64,000 bases of DNA, taken from contig NW_026731930.1 in the NCBI RefSeq assembly GCF_028476545.1, positions 434,001 to 498,000 on the forward strand, given 5' to 3'. This document shows positions 1 to 10,490 of this stretch, one piece after another. A program made the translations under genes and the position numbers. This DNA comes from Physella acuta (lineage: Eukaryota; Mollusca; Gastropoda; Physidae). Within the stretch, counting starts at the first letter, position 1. Every line of letters begins with the position of its first letter. The notes beneath the pieces are model-generated. The model ran no database searches, was not told the origin of the DNA, and worked only from the letters and a program-made list of their open reading frames with translations.

Positions 1-73
1 CGAATTACAAAACAAAATAGTGATTATAGTAACGTAAGGCTACCTTACTGTTAATCTTGTTTAGCAATGTAAG
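1..73 (+). repeat. tail of a macro-repeat copy
   Basis: The first ~70 bases match 37530-37600 closely, and also 10220-10290 and 23810-23880: the run starting CGAATTACAAAACAAA followed by an AGTGATTATAGTAA stretch and GAGCAATGTAAG. The match stops where Helitron/hAT-like sequence begins, so this copy is interrupted by mobile DNA. Non-coding. Confidence 0.75.
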
Positions 74-100
74 CAGTGGTATAGCGAGGTCGGGTGACAC

Positions 101-417
101 CCAATGCTGCCACTGAAAATATTTGCTTAAAAGCACTAAACCCCCTCCCCCCCCCCCCCCCCACGTGAAAACAGCCTCCTCTTAGTTACCTCCTCTAAGT
201 TTAAAATCGTTTCAAACTAAATTATCTGCCCCTAATAGCCGTCGCCAAACCCGTCTCTATGATTGTAAAATGTAAACAGCGTGACCACAGCTTACCAGAC
301 AATGTGGGGGTGGGGTGGGGGTGGTAGTGATAGTGTTAGAGAGAAAGAGAGGGGACAGCAAGGAGGCGCTTGCAGCTTGTTTTCTAACGGCTCCCAGAAG
401 AGAAGTATATATATAGA
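101..417 (-). mobile_element. Helitron-like element, truncated copy (5'-TC end kept)
   Basis: Same family as 31042-31493 and 42709-43167. It shares the CCAATGCTGCCACTGAAAA core, a poly-C tract, a CAGCCTCCTCTTAGTTACC segment, a G-rich GTGGGGGTGG stretch and the terminal AGAAGAGAAGTATATATATAGA. Read on the minus strand that terminus is the 5'-TCTATATATA start expected of a Helitron. The end bearing the palindromic hairpin is absent here. Bases 74-100 look like a fragment of a hAT MITE end. Confidence 0.6.
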
Positions 418-419
418 TA

Positions 420-545
420 CAAGCCGACCCGCGGCATATCATACGCCGCTATTAAGTTGTTTTATTTTCTACTTTTCAGTAATTCATAATTTGTGAATTC
501 GACAGTACCAATGCTGCCACTGAAAATGTTTGCTTTAAAACACTA
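420..545 (-). mobile_element. Helitron-like element, truncated copy (3' hairpin end kept)
   Basis: Starts AAGCCGACCCGCGGC and carries the near-palindrome GCGGCATATCATACGCCGC, followed by the same core as the 31042 and 42709 copies. It stops about 125 bp in. It lies directly after the tail of the preceding copy with only TA between, giving a tail-to-head junction. Confidence 0.55.
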
Positions 546-554
546 TCATTATTG

Positions 555-948
555 AGGAAGACACAAAAAAAAATATACGACATCCTAATCAAACAACAAG
601 CGACACCCTTATACACGAGAATTAATTGGGTCAGGGAACACAATATAATAGACATTAAAGATACATTTAAAAAACCTACATAATAAACGCATTACACCAA
701 AAGAAAGGGAAGTAGCATACAGACTGATTTTTAATACAACTCCAGTTTCACGAAATACAAAGTCAAATCAAAATGTTAAAATAACATGTCAAACGTGTAA
801 ACAAAATATACAAGAAACTGAGAAACACATTTATTTAGATTGTATATTAGTACAGAAAGCAAAGCAAACACTTGCGAAAATATTAAACACCACCAATCAA
901 ACAGAAACAACAAATAAAGCAATCACACTTAATTTAATTAACATATAA
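555..948 (+). mobile_element. LINE 3' end: zinc-binding C-terminus of a reverse transcriptase ORF
   Basis: Bases 688-948 are an uninterrupted 86-codon frame ending in TAA. It contains ITPKEREVAYRLIFNTTP, then a CxxC pair (CQTCKQN), then ETEKHIYLDC. This CxxC...ETxxHxxxxC layout is the zinc-binding tail (zf-RVT type) at the C-terminus of many non-LTR retrotransposon ORF2 proteins. Upstream, NWVREHNIIDIKDTF-like sequence lies in another frame with stops between, so the fragment is decayed. No RT catalytic motif is present, consistent with 5' truncation. Clade not assignable by eye. Confidence 0.6.
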
Positions 949-1312
949 GCTGATTAAAAACAATTATTTGGCCATACTTGTGAGGAATATCACAACATTA
1001 TTTAGTTTAATTTACATATCTTTGAAATCAATATAAAATAAGTACCAACTGTTAGCTTTTTAAATGTATCAAAAGCGTTTATTCACCGTTCAATGTAAGC
1101 AAAGTATACTTAGATACCTTATAATAAACAAATTAATGTCAATGGATCAATCATCGAATGAATGTATTATTTTTTAACCAACTTGGTTTATTTATCTATT
1201 AGTCGGATTTTTTGTCTTTGAGTTGTCTCCCGTAGTTTGTTTGGAAAAATAAATATGGGAAGTAATTGTGAACTGCTCGTTTAAAACACCAAATCAAAAT
1301 AATATATATTTA
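949..1312. other. AT-rich intergenic sequence, macro-repeat remnants
   Basis: No credible ORF. Short stretches resemble macro-repeat copies (TTAGCTTTTTAAATGTATCAA is like 29320-29345; GGGAAGTAATTG is like the conserved core at 30619). Confidence 0.5.
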
Positions 1313-1320
1313 TTTTAGAG

Positions 1321-1709
1321 CAAGGGTTCCCAACCTTTTTTTACTCTAGAGCACGTTCTAAAATATCGGTAGGGTGGCGGGCACCAAATATTTTAAATCG
1401 ACAAACTCCATCCAGAGGCATAGCGACCATTCCCGTCACCCGGGTACAAAACTTTCGATTTGCACCCCCCCCCCCCCACCAATAAAATTATCGATTTGCA
1501 ACCCCTCTCAAATTTTCGATTTGCACCCCCCCCCCCCCCTAAAATGTTCAATTTGCACCCCCCTCTCAAACTTTTGATTTCCATCCCCTTCAACCTTTCA
1601 ATAATGTTAATGAAAAAAATTCTGTCTCTGTCAAATAGTGAGAGGCGGGCACATACGAATCGTTCGGCGGGCGCCATGGCGCCCGCGGGCACGGGGTTGG
1701 GAACCCCTG
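1321..1709. mobile_element. hAT-type MITE with 8-bp TSD
   Basis: Terminal inverted repeats CAAGGGTTCCCAAC and CAGGGGTTCCCAAC (read inward) are flanked by a perfect 8-bp duplication TTTTAGAG (1313-1320 and 1710-1717), the hAT signature. No transposase. The inside holds four ~36-bp degenerate units built on CGATTTGCACCCC with C-runs up to about 14. The predicted ORFs across it are by-products of that repeat. Confidence 0.9.
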
Positions 1710-1952
1710 TTTTAGAGCAACCAAAATATCAAAATAATATATATATATAACATTATTGCCTGAAGATAAGTTAATAAAGATAGTTGGACGTTTTCTATGA
1801 TGTGTGGATTGTTGTTTAGTTCTCCTAAAATAGATGGGTTCCTGGCATGCATTGTAATAACCAAGTTATTAGTTGATACTTGCGAAAAACATATAATTAA
1901 TACATACGGAATGGTATGTGTAAAATGATACACACACTGTTTTGTTTTTAAT

Positions 1953-2426
1953 TGTGTATAGCCTGGCAAAGTGTGTAGCATAAAACACAAGTCCATTTCA
2001 AAACATGTTATAATGTTGCTTTATTTGCACACAAGACATTTTGTATTCTCTCTTACTCTACGCAACTCTTAATAACATTCTGTCTCTAGTCGGATTTCAA
2101 ATGCTTTTTCGCATAAATATCAAGCTCCGCTACTACTCGCTTATCCGCGATTGATCCCTAAACGCTCCAATAATCCCCTAACTCGTTTCAGTGGTCAGCT
2201 GATTATCTTACATAAATGGTCACATAGTTTTTCCTCTGAAAACTCTAACATTCTTCTAACGATATCTACATCCAACTCGCAACTGATATTTCAGTGGTCA
2301 GCTGATCATCTCACGTAAATGGTCAGTTCGTCACTGCATTATATTGGTTCTGTTTGACCAATGTCTAGTTGACCTACGCTACCTATCGCTTATCTATGAC
2401 CAACATAACACTATTTCGTCATCACA
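1953..2426 (-). mobile_element. old LTR remnant
   Basis: Resembles the two solo LTRs at 54993 and 62400. It has a TTTATT (AATAAA on the minus strand) near the left end, a middle rich in ACTCTACT-like pyrimidine sequence, the CAGTGGTCAGCTGA block (here present twice), and the CGTCATCACA right end. No clean target duplication was found, so it is older or its exact edges are off. Fossil of a retroviral-type LTR element, minus orientation. Confidence 0.55.
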
Positions 2427-3896
2427 TTGTCACATACAATATATTACTTGTACATGGATAGCTCAAGTGTGTTGGGTCCATGTTGTGTTTTAGTGTTGTT
2501 AAGATCTGCTACAATGAAGGTGTGGGTCGCAGGATCTGGTGCGGGCTGATTAGACTGTGGATTATGTGGCCATAAAGAATGTGGTGGTCGTTGGTCTTGA
2601 TGATGGTCCATCTTCATCTGATATTTCAATTGAGATTGTTGGTGACTTGGTTTTTTATGAAAAAACTGGGGCGCATGAATTCATCATAGATCGGGAAGGA
2701 GGCGCCGGTAAAAAAAATACAAATATAATAATAAAAAAAAACGTTTTAAGGTATATCCGCGAGTTGACCAACTGGATGTACAAGAGCCAACAACAAAAGC
2801 TGCTAACCATTATGGCACATATTGTAGATGGACGTGTTTATTCCATTGTGTAAATGTTAAGGAGTAAAAGCAAATACATTATCCACTGGTTAGATTTTAT
2901 GCCTAAGAATAAACTAAAGCAATCATCGAGAAAAAATAGAACAACAATAAAAACGTAGGATAAAAAATATTTTGAAACGAATGAAAAACTAGTTACTTGT
3001 TAACTAATGATGTTATCTCATGACCCATGCATTCCTGTGGTCTATTTAAACATGGAACTGGGCGGACTGTTTAGAGTAACAACAATAAAAGCTGCTTTTT
3101 ATAGAAACCTGCCAGTCGTTTGGTTGGTTGTGCTTGCCACCACATCTAAAGAGATCATCTTGCTACACTCTCTAGTTCATTTTTGCAATTTTTCAAAGGT
3201 ATCATTAGAGATGAGGCAGATATACATTCGGGGTCTAAATAAAACTTAATCGTGTCATAGAAAGTCAGCTTAGGATCGATACATTGCCGTAGGTATAGTT
3301 TACACGTTTTGAACATGTATAACCCACTCACAACTCGAGGTTAACATATCTAAAATGAACAAATTATATTTCATTTTTTGTTACAATTATTATAGGACTA
3401 TATACATTTTTGCTAAAATGTATTTTTGTTTTAAATGCATTTTTTAATAATAAAGAAACAGTTTATAATCACTTCCCATTTATCCATGTGTTGTTTGTAA
3501 GGGAAATAATTCAAACTCAATTTATATCACTAGCCTATAAATGATTTAAAAAAAAAAATAGTAACCTTTAGTTAAAAAATAAAGACGGACATGCTCAGCA
3601 AACTCAAATTTATAAAAACATTTAATAAGAAAATATGAATTGTTTAGATGAGTATGTCTTTGTTTTTATTAATTGTTTGTTTTTACAACTTTATATAAAA
3701 CATTACTGAGATTGCTTACGCTTTTCAAAAACATGCGAATAAGTCGATTTAAGCAATGATGATCAACAATCCATGACTTGTCATAACTATTTTAATTTTT
3801 AAAAATCCTAATATATTTTTCAGAAAATCTGTTATTAGGAAGGGTTATAGTATCAAAATAAATATTTTGCAACATCAAAAAAAAATATTTAAAAAA
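2427..3896. repeat. intergenic; possible LTR-internal remnant, then macro-repeat copy
   Basis: 2444-2720 directly abuts the LTR remnant on its internal side and may be fossil internal sequence; no recognisable domain. From about 2780 on the sequence aligns with 57880-58340 (AACGAATGAAAAACTAGTTACTT; CCTGTGGTCT followed by an AACATGGAA stretch), and later parts with the unit around 43.9 kb. The short ORFs here are not conserved between copies, so they are not called as genes. Confidence 0.45.
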
Positions 3897-4330
3897 TCCT
3901 AATATATAAAAGCCTGTGTGCGCACTTTTCTCATTTCACTAGTTGGGTTTGAGTCGGGGAGACTGAAAATATCTTGAACTTTCATGGGATGTGTTTATGA
4001 TTTTGATGTTTTTTCATGTTTGACTCTAAATTTCCTTACTTCTTGTGATATGCATAGTTTGTATTTTCTCTGGCACTAAGCAACCCACAAGAGATATACA
4101 TTTATCTCATACTTTCTTCATTTACAGGGGAAACAATAAAGCAAATTGTAAAGAGTTTAGCATTGTTTGCATTATAAAACAAACAAGGTTAGAAAACGAG
4201 TTTTATCCGTTATTTCGCGTTTTAGAAGACGGTTTTAATAAATTGTAATACGAATTGATCAAAATACTCTATGTTTACAGAGTTCTGACAACATTTTGGA
4301 AAAAAAATTCTCGATGTTTTAAGAACAATT
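3897..4330 (+). mobile_element. possible Helitron 5' end
   Basis: TCCTAATATATAAAAGCC then TGTGCGCAC at 3897 closely matches the start of the Helitron at 40774 and follows an A. No hairpin plus CTAG terminus was identified downstream, so only a 5' piece is claimed; the right edge is arbitrary. Confidence 0.35.
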
Positions 4331-4339
4331 CAACAGCAA

Positions 4340-4490
4340 TGTTGAGGGGGTTGTACGCTGAAATGTGACGTCATTTTAGGGGGGGGGGGGGTCTGGCGTC
4401 GTGTGTCGACGTGTGACGGAGGGGAGGGGGAGGTAAAAATCGTCAAAAAAGCTTGACGTCATTTATAAATGACCCCGACAGGTAATCTAA
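4340..4490. repeat. dispersed G-rich repeat with GTGACGTCATTT boxes
   Basis: Contains GTGACGTCATTTTAGGGGG, a second G-rich tract, then GACGTCATTTATAAATGACC. The same arrangement recurs at 26775-26910. It is a decayed dispersed repeat present in two macro-repeat copies, with a run of about 13 G. Confidence 0.55.
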
Positions 4491-5582
4491 CGTCTGACAG
4501 TAGAAACAAGAAACAGTAAGTAACAAATATTAACAATTATTAATATGAAATATGTAGTGACTAAAATAGTTCAGATCAAGAAATCAATTATAACGTATGT
4601 ATTCTTAAAACTAAAATAGAGTTTGGTTATCTTAAATCTAGAATCGTGGTTCTCCGATCGAATCGATCAAATACAGACTTAACATATTTCTAAAGTCTAT
4701 TTGTCGCTTGTATTCGAAACAACAAACAGGTATATTATTATAGTTATATAATTAAAGCTATAGCCAAAATCTGAAAAAGCACATGTATACATTATGTTTA
4801 GACGGTTAAACGCGCAACACTAATGCAAAATATAAGAGCGAAGTTTAAGTGGGCTTCACTCTTCTTAAAGTATATTACACTGTCCTTATATAAGTAGATA
4901 TGTTGAATAGTAGGTTGGATGTTTGGGTAAATTGTAAACAGAAACCATCAAGAATATTAACTTGATGTTTGACTAAAGAACGGGACGCGGTATCAACCTC
5001 TCGACTACTTCGTCACATGATGGTATGTTCTAACTTCCAATACACAATTTCTATTGGGCATACATCTTTATTTTAATTATTTTGCTATTACTTCCCATTA
5101 TACACTCCACAATTGTAGGGGAGACAAAGCCATTCTAGTGATTATTACTAGCCGTGTAAAAGAACATATAAAACAAACATGAATCAAATTATTACGCCTT
5201 GCATGTAAATCAAAAAAAATATTTATAAAATATTAAGTTGAAAGAGAAATAAAAAAATGTTCAGAATAATAGGTAGTTTTGTTTAAAGTTGATGTATTTA
5301 TAAAGTCAGAAAAACTTTATCGAATGTGTTTACATTTGTCAAAAACAAGCAAATAACTCTGTTTTTTTGACGGTATTGGTTGGATATGTAGATGGATTAT
5401 TTATTCATTTTAATTGTAAACAATTCAAAATAAAAGAGGAAACTTCTTTAAGATGTTGGGTTGTTGATGACTATTGTTCCTTGAAAAAAGAAGATAATTG
5501 ATTGTCTTAACAACTCAAATTGTGCACGGACACTGGCATAGATATAGATACACATAATTATTGCTGATATATACACTATATA

Positions 5583-5661
<79 letters not shown>

Positions 5662-5837
5662 AAGACTGGTAATGCAAATATAGTTAAGTTATCTGGTATA
5701 TCATGTGTGAAATAATACGTAATTGTAAGGTAATGTATGTAAAGATATTTAAATGTAGACCGATGTGTGGCACGTTATATAATTGTATGATGATATGTCG
5801 GACGTTACTTAACCGGGATCGTCTTTACTTAATCGTT
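4491..5837 (+). repeat. macro-repeat copy, sub-block S1
   Basis: Aligns with 43300-44420, 22320-22830 and, more loosely, 27600-28480 and 47690-49400. Shared landmarks are AATCGATCAAATACAG, CGCTTGTATTCGAAACAAC, GGATGTTTGGGTAAATTG and CGACTACTTCGTCACATG. Contains a (TA)n array at 5577-5658 found in no other copy. Non-coding. Confidence 0.7.
5577..5658. repeat. (TA)n microsatellite
   Basis: About 40 TA units with a single G interruption near 5588. The paralogous positions (46105, 28420, 49335) have no array. Confidence 0.95.
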
Positions 5838-6010
5838 AATAGCTTGGCATAAAGTGTAAAATCAAACACAAGTACAATCAAAACATGCTGTAATATTTCT
5901 TTATTTGCACATAATCAATCTTCTACACTCTTGTACCCTGCTATTCTCTACTTTTACTGTCTCGCCTATCTCCTAATAATCCTCAGTCTAATCTGACAAC
6001 AACATTGTGT
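5838..6010 (-). mobile_element. LTR fragment related to 1953-2426
   Basis: TAGCTTGGCATAAAGTGT, ACACAAGTACAATCAAAAC, then TTTCTTTATTTGCAC match the left part of the 1953 LTR remnant. The right part is missing and macro-repeat sequence (TCTGCTTTAAATGACAG) resumes. Fossil, minus orientation. Confidence 0.5.
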
Positions 6011-6152
6011 TGTCTGCTTTAAATGACAGCTTCAATAACTGATTAAGAATTGTACTAACATAATCTATGCCATATTAAACTCACACACAACTTTATATTG
6101 AGCCACATCTGACCCGCTCCCAACATAGCCACTATATATCATACATGATTAC

Positions 6153-6584
6153 TGTAACAACTTGAATTCTTCATTGTTGTTATTGTGGGTTCTTCAATAT
6201 ACTCATACGAGCAACAGTAGTTGTGAAACAATAACTTTATTTACACTTTGTACAGAGAATTAATAGATCCATAGTAAATCCATGGTCACAACTGGTATAA
6301 GTACAATCACAGTCAAGAAACAAAGTGTCGTAGTAACATCCTACATTCACAGCCACAGTCCTCAGGTTCAAGTTCTAGCACACAACACCCGTTCACCTTT
6401 TTGCTCTCCCTTTTATTCACTACTTTCTCTCCCCTTACGTACATGAGCGATCTCACCCAAAAGCATGGATAAACACATGAGGATCGCTCAGACAGTCCTT
6501 CCGCTAGCCAGGTATTCTTCATTCATGCAACTTCATGTAAAACACAATATAATATAAACATACATAATTATACAGTCTGTGACA
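6153..6584 (-). repeat. 3' LTR of the gag-only element
   Basis: Read on the minus strand it starts TGTCACAGACTG and ends GTTGTTACA (TG...CA). AATAAA on the minus strand lies at 6236-6241. A short ORF in it is repeated in the other LTR and is not a gene. Confidence 0.93.
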
Positions 6585-6587
6585 CGT

Positions 6588-6596
6588 CCCCCCTTC
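6588..6596 (-). other. polypurine tract
   Basis: GAAGGGGGG on the minus strand, three bases from the inner edge of the 3' LTR, the expected place for the plus-strand primer. Confidence 0.75.
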
Positions 6597-7405
6597 AAAT
6601 AAAATTTTGTGTAACAAAATTTATAAATACAATATTGGTAGGGCAGGATCGTGTGCCAGACAACAAAAAATTGTGTACAACTCAAAGTAGAGTAAAATAT
6701 ATTCATTTTAGACTAAGCACTTGTAGTCATAAATTTATAGTGCATACAAAAGACAACAGTATGTAGTGACTATATCACTGATAATTGAAATATGTCAGTG
6801 TTTTGAACAAAAACTTTAAATGTACAAGCATTATATGTAATATTTAATGCATCAATATACATTCACATAGGAGAAAAAAACATTTCTATTACCCAGTAAT
6901 TGTAGTATAAACAAGATAAATGAGTTTAGTAAATTACCAAACTATAATACATCGTTGAAATTATCAAAGACTTGATTCAACTCATAATTTAAATAACTAT
7001 ATCCTATGTAGTAAAAACAAAGACTTCCTTATCATCAAGGTATGTTATTACCACGCATGAGTAATATACTTTGTTGTCTCCCCTAGTCGACCCATTTCAG
7101 TCATATCTAGGTCACAACACAACAACATTGCCTTTCACAGGTATGACTAACACACAATTCATCATTGAGACTTCCGTCTTATTGTTATGCGGAATAATAG
7201 TCTCTAACTTTTACTTGATTTACTTTATTCACTGTTAATTAATAGTATAGAATAGGTTTAACATAATACAGTTTTCATTCTTTTGAAATATTACACAGTT
7301 TATATTACTGATACAAATTGTTTGATATCCATATTTTACAGTTACAGACTGTATAATATTAATGAACTGTCAATTGACAATTTAATCTTAGCATCCTTGT
7401 TTAAC

Positions 7406-9013
7406 TCAATAGCATGAGTAATCGTTCTTGTGTAGTTGACGATGGCCTGTTTGCCATCTCTCCCTCAAATTGTATGTGTATCTTTTAGCTTTGTTACCAT
7501 AATTATTTCCTAGATTTCGTGTAACTTGTGTTACTTCATTTGTTTTAATATTCTCCTCTGGTTTCTGAACAACGTCAGTTGTTTTCTTACTTTGTGTACC
7601 TTCGTTTGGTTCATCAATCAACTTAATATAAATATTATGGCATTGCTTTGGCCTCTCATAATACATCTTGCTTCGGTATCTTTCATTAGAACTTGATACA
7701 TTATTTCTTAACTTACTGTATTTTTCACATGACTTTCTTTGTACATAATAATTGTTTCTTCTCTGATTTGCCAACCTATGCCAACATTGATTTTGGTAAT
7801 GACCTGTTTTTCCGCAGTAAAAACATCTAGATTTTGGCTTCTTATAAACATGGTGACTGTATTCATAGTTTGCTAAATTTCTTTTTCTTTCATTCTGTGC
7901 ATTAATGACATTAATGACATTCTTATTAACATGTTGACTGTATTCATAGTTTGATAGGTTTCTTTTACTGTCAGTTTGTAATTTATTGACATTGTAGTTT
8001 GTAGATATTGTTTCATCTTTCTTAACTTCCTTATGCTTCTTTATTGATTCTAATTCACACATAAATTTCTGGGTTAATTTCTCCATTTCTTTGTTAAATT
8101 TATCCTTGAGTTCTAGTATATCTTCTTTATAGTTTGACTCCAATTTTCGAAGTAAATCTTCAATTGGTACGTTCTCTTCATTGTGGCTTATTAAGTTCAC
8201 TGATTCATTAATCATCATTAGTTTATCATGATTCCTGCCATTCTCCGATGGACTTATTAAATCATCACTGCCATTCACTGATGGGCTTATAAAATCATTT
8301 TGACTACCATTCTCTGATGGACTTGTTTCTTGTTGACCGCCATTCTCTGATGGACTTACGATACAACTTTCAATAATATTCTCGTGTACCTGCGTTTGAG
8401 TCAATAAAGAGTCAATCTTAAGACATTCTAATGTATCTGTCACCTTTAAATCATTAGTAAGTTCACCCTCTGTTTTATCCTTGGGTTTCAATTCTTCCTG
8501 GACTATGTTACTCTGTTCTTCATTCCAAAGGTTGCCAATATTTACTTCTTCAAGTTCTGCTTTAAATTCTGTCTGTTCACTTTCTAATTTTGGTTCATTT
8601 GTGTCTTTTATAGCATTCATTTCTAATAGTTCTTGTTCATATGCTAGTTCATGTAGGCCAACTTGTTTTTCCAAAGTTTCAGCCCTATTATCTGCTCTCT
8701 GTTTTCTGTTTCTTTTTTTTTTCTTTCCTTTTGGTTGTACAGTCTCCTCTGTTTTATCTACTTCTGAAATGTCTTCTTCTTTATGCATGTCTGTAATAGC
8801 TCTTGATCTATTACACACTATTTCTATCATATCATCTAGTTCTCTCAATACATTTCCATGTGCTCGTCGGGGTTGTTCTGGTACTTCGTCCCATGCTTCT
8901 TTTGCTTCTTCTATGTCTTTTTCAAGTCGATTGGTTGCCCAGGCTATCTGCTTGTTCATCTTCTTAATGCCTTGCGCCCTCGCTAGTGCTAGATATTCTT
9001 CAAAACATGACAT
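7406..9013 (-). CDS. gag: Gag-like protein with CCHC zinc knuckle (LTR retrotransposon)
   Basis: A 535-residue uninterrupted ORF, the only coding sequence of the 6153-10157 element. Residues 397-410 form a classic retroviral zinc knuckle, CFYCGKTGHYQNQC (CX2CX4HX4C), which would bind the element's RNA. The N-terminal ~70 residues look helical. Residues 97-107 are strongly basic (KKKKRNRKQR), and 110-200 are acidic and probably coiled. Residues 220-259 hold four spaced copies of SPSENG (one is SPSVNG), and 285-330 are again coiled-coil-like. RNLSNYEYSQHV and RNLANYEYSHHV (351 and 378) are an internal duplication just before the knuckle. The C-terminus is basic (RYTYNLRER at 511-519). No protease or RT follows. 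The start is the first ATG after the leader. By family knowledge it should assemble a cytoplasmic particle, but no capsid fold can be confirmed by eye. Confidence 0.85.
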   Translation of the reverse strand: MSCFEEYLALARAQGIKKMNKQIAWATNRLEKDIEEAKEAWDEVPEQPRRAHGNVLRELDDMIEIVCNRSRAITDMHKEEDISEVDKTEETVQPKGKKKKRNRKQRADNRAETLEKQVGLHELAYEQELLEMNAIKDTNEPKLESEQTEFKAELEEVNIGNLWNEEQSNIVQEELKPKDKTEGELTNDLKVTDTLECLKIDSLLTQTQVHENIIESCIVSPSENGGQQETSPSENGSQNDFISPSVNGSDDLISPSENGRNHDKLMMINESVNLISHNEENVPIEDLLRKLESNYKEDILELKDKFNKEMEKLTQKFMCELESIKKHKEVKKDETISTNYNVNKLQTDSKRNLSNYEYSQHVNKNVINVINAQNERKRNLANYEYSHHVYKKPKSRCFYCGKTGHYQNQCWHRLANQRRNNYYVQRKSCEKYSKLRNNVSSSNERYRSKMYYERPKQCHNIYIKLIDEPNEGTQSKKTTDVVQKPEENIKTNEVTQVTRNLGNNYGNKAKRYTYNLRERWQTGHRQLHKNDYSCY

Positions 9014-9299
9014 TTTGATATATTTTCTATGACATAAAATATAAATTCATTAGTTGACAATAGATAAATGTTAATTAATTTACAATACCCTTTCTTGTAT
9101 TCTGGCTTTGTTCAGTTGATTTGAGACATCTAGTAATCCAAGAAAAGTTCATAGTACATATATAGTACAAAAATAGTTCACTTTGTTGATTCCAAAAAGT
9201 TGAAAAAAATTCAAAATAGTTCTAGTAGCCTGTTACAGAGTAGAAATTTGTCCAGTTTTAGATAAGACATCTTTAGGAACAGTTACAAAAATAAACTTG

Positions 9300-9420
9300 A
9301 TCTGCTAAATCCAAACAGTAGAAAAACTTGAACAGCTAATCCATATAGAAAAACTTGAACAGCTAAATCCAAACAGTAGAAAAGAAACACTAAGACTTGA
9401 TCGGCTAAATCCAAACAGAA
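9300..9420. repeat. tandem repeats in the LTR-element leader
   Basis: About four degenerate units of GCTAAATCCAAACAGTAGA with AAAACTTGAACA spacers, between the primer-binding site and gag. Confidence 0.8.
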
Positions 9421-9708
9421 AAAACACACAGACGATATTTACTCGACATTGGTGAGACAATATCGAAATAAGGTGATAAAAATTATCACGTTGATGACTT
9501 GACTTGAACAAAACGTCTGACTTGACTACAGCAACCCTTCTGACTTGAGTGTAGATAGATGACTTTCAAGAACTTGACGTACTTGGTAAACAGTGGAAGA
9601 CCACAGACTGTAATATCTCCATTTCTGACATATGTAGCACCAATTCTTCAACCACTTGTGACATCATAAGTAACAGTAATACAATGTAGCAACATCACTT
9701 TATTGCCT

Positions 9709-9723
9709 CCACTTCTGACACCA
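9709..9723 (-). other. primer-binding site, tRNA-Leu type
   Basis: TGGTGTCAGAAGTGG on the minus strand, two bases inside the 5' LTR. It starts with the TGG complementary to a tRNA CCA end and resembles the complement of a tRNA-Leu 3' end (assignment from memory). Confidence 0.75.
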
Positions 9724-9725
9724 TA

Positions 9726-10157
9726 TGTAACAACTTGAATTCTTCATTGTTGTTATTGTGGGTTCTTCAATATACTCATACGAGCAACAGTAGTTGTGAA
9801 ACAATAACTTTATTTACACTTTGTACAGAGAATTAATAGATCCATAGTAAATCCATGGTCACAACTGGTATAAGTACAATCACAGTCAAGAAACAAAGTG
9901 TCGTAGTAACATCCTACATTCACAGCCACAGTCCTCAGGTTCAAGTTCTAGCACACAACACCCGTTCACCTTTTTGCTCTCCCTTTTATTCACTACTTTC
10001 TCTCCCCTTACGTACATGAGCGATCTCACCCAAAAGCATGGATAAACACATGAGGATCGCTCAGACAGTCCTTCCGCTAGCCAGGTATTCTTCATTCATG
10101 CAACTTCATGTAAAACACAATATAATATAAACATACATAATTATACAGTCTGTGACA
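9726..10157 (-). repeat. 5' LTR of the gag-only element
   Basis: No difference seen from the 6153-6584 copy over 432 bp. Followed by the target duplication ATTAC at 10158-10162. Confidence 0.93.
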
Positions 10158-10490
10158 ATTACATAATTTCTATTTAGTTGATTTCAAATGTGTCTAAATG
10201 TTAGTAACATTTCTAGCATCAAATTAAAAAACAAAATAGTGATTATAGTAATTTAAGTATAATTTACTATTAGTCTTGTTGAGCAATGTAAGTGTTATAT
10301 TGTATTGTTTTTTCATCTTCTGAAAGTTTTAGTAGGGGACGTAATTACCTATTTAATTAACAAAGCAAGTACGTTAAATAAATTGGAAAATAATTGAATA
10401 AAACACACATATGCTTTTAAAAGTATAAACGTAATTCGTGTGACCTTGCTTGCTAAAAATGAGATAGTTCAAATGTAAAAATCGACACTG
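10158..10490 (+). repeat. macro-repeat copy, block P
   Basis: Continues 6010-6152 across the LTR insertion and aligns with 37460-37620. Ends with the conserved GTAATTACCTATTTAATT core at 10341. Confidence 0.75.

Larger units (their letters stand above)
6153..10157 (-). mobile_element. complete young gag-only LTR retrotransposon
   Basis: Two 432-bp LTRs bound a 3.1-kb interior, flanked by the 5-bp duplication ATTAC (6148-6152 and 10158-10162). Reading on the minus strand: 5' LTR (10157-9726), tRNA-Leu-like primer-binding site (9709-9723), ~0.7-kb leader with short tandem repeats, one gag ORF (9013-7406), ~0.8 kb without ORF, polypurine tract (6588-6596), 3' LTR. No protease, reverse transcriptase or integrase is encoded, so it must move using enzymes from elsewhere. 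The LTRs look identical over their whole length, so insertion is recent. It interrupts a macro-repeat copy whose unoccupied counterpart is near 37460. Structurally like plant TR-GAG elements; Ty3/Gypsy-like parentage is a guess. Confidence 0.92.

Noticed and set aside
2557-2853. 98-codon ORF beginning MDYVAIKNVVVVGLDDG
   Set aside because: No recognised domain, not conserved in paralogous copies, and it overlaps a possible LTR-internal remnant.
8481-9032. 183-codon plus-strand ORF opposite gag
   Set aside because: Antisense shadow of the gag ORF with Ser/Cys/Phe-rich composition typical of a complementary frame.
6313-10095. Two identical 69-codon ORFs at 6313-6522 and 9886-10095
   Set aside because: They are the same stretch of the two LTRs of one element, not duplicated genes.
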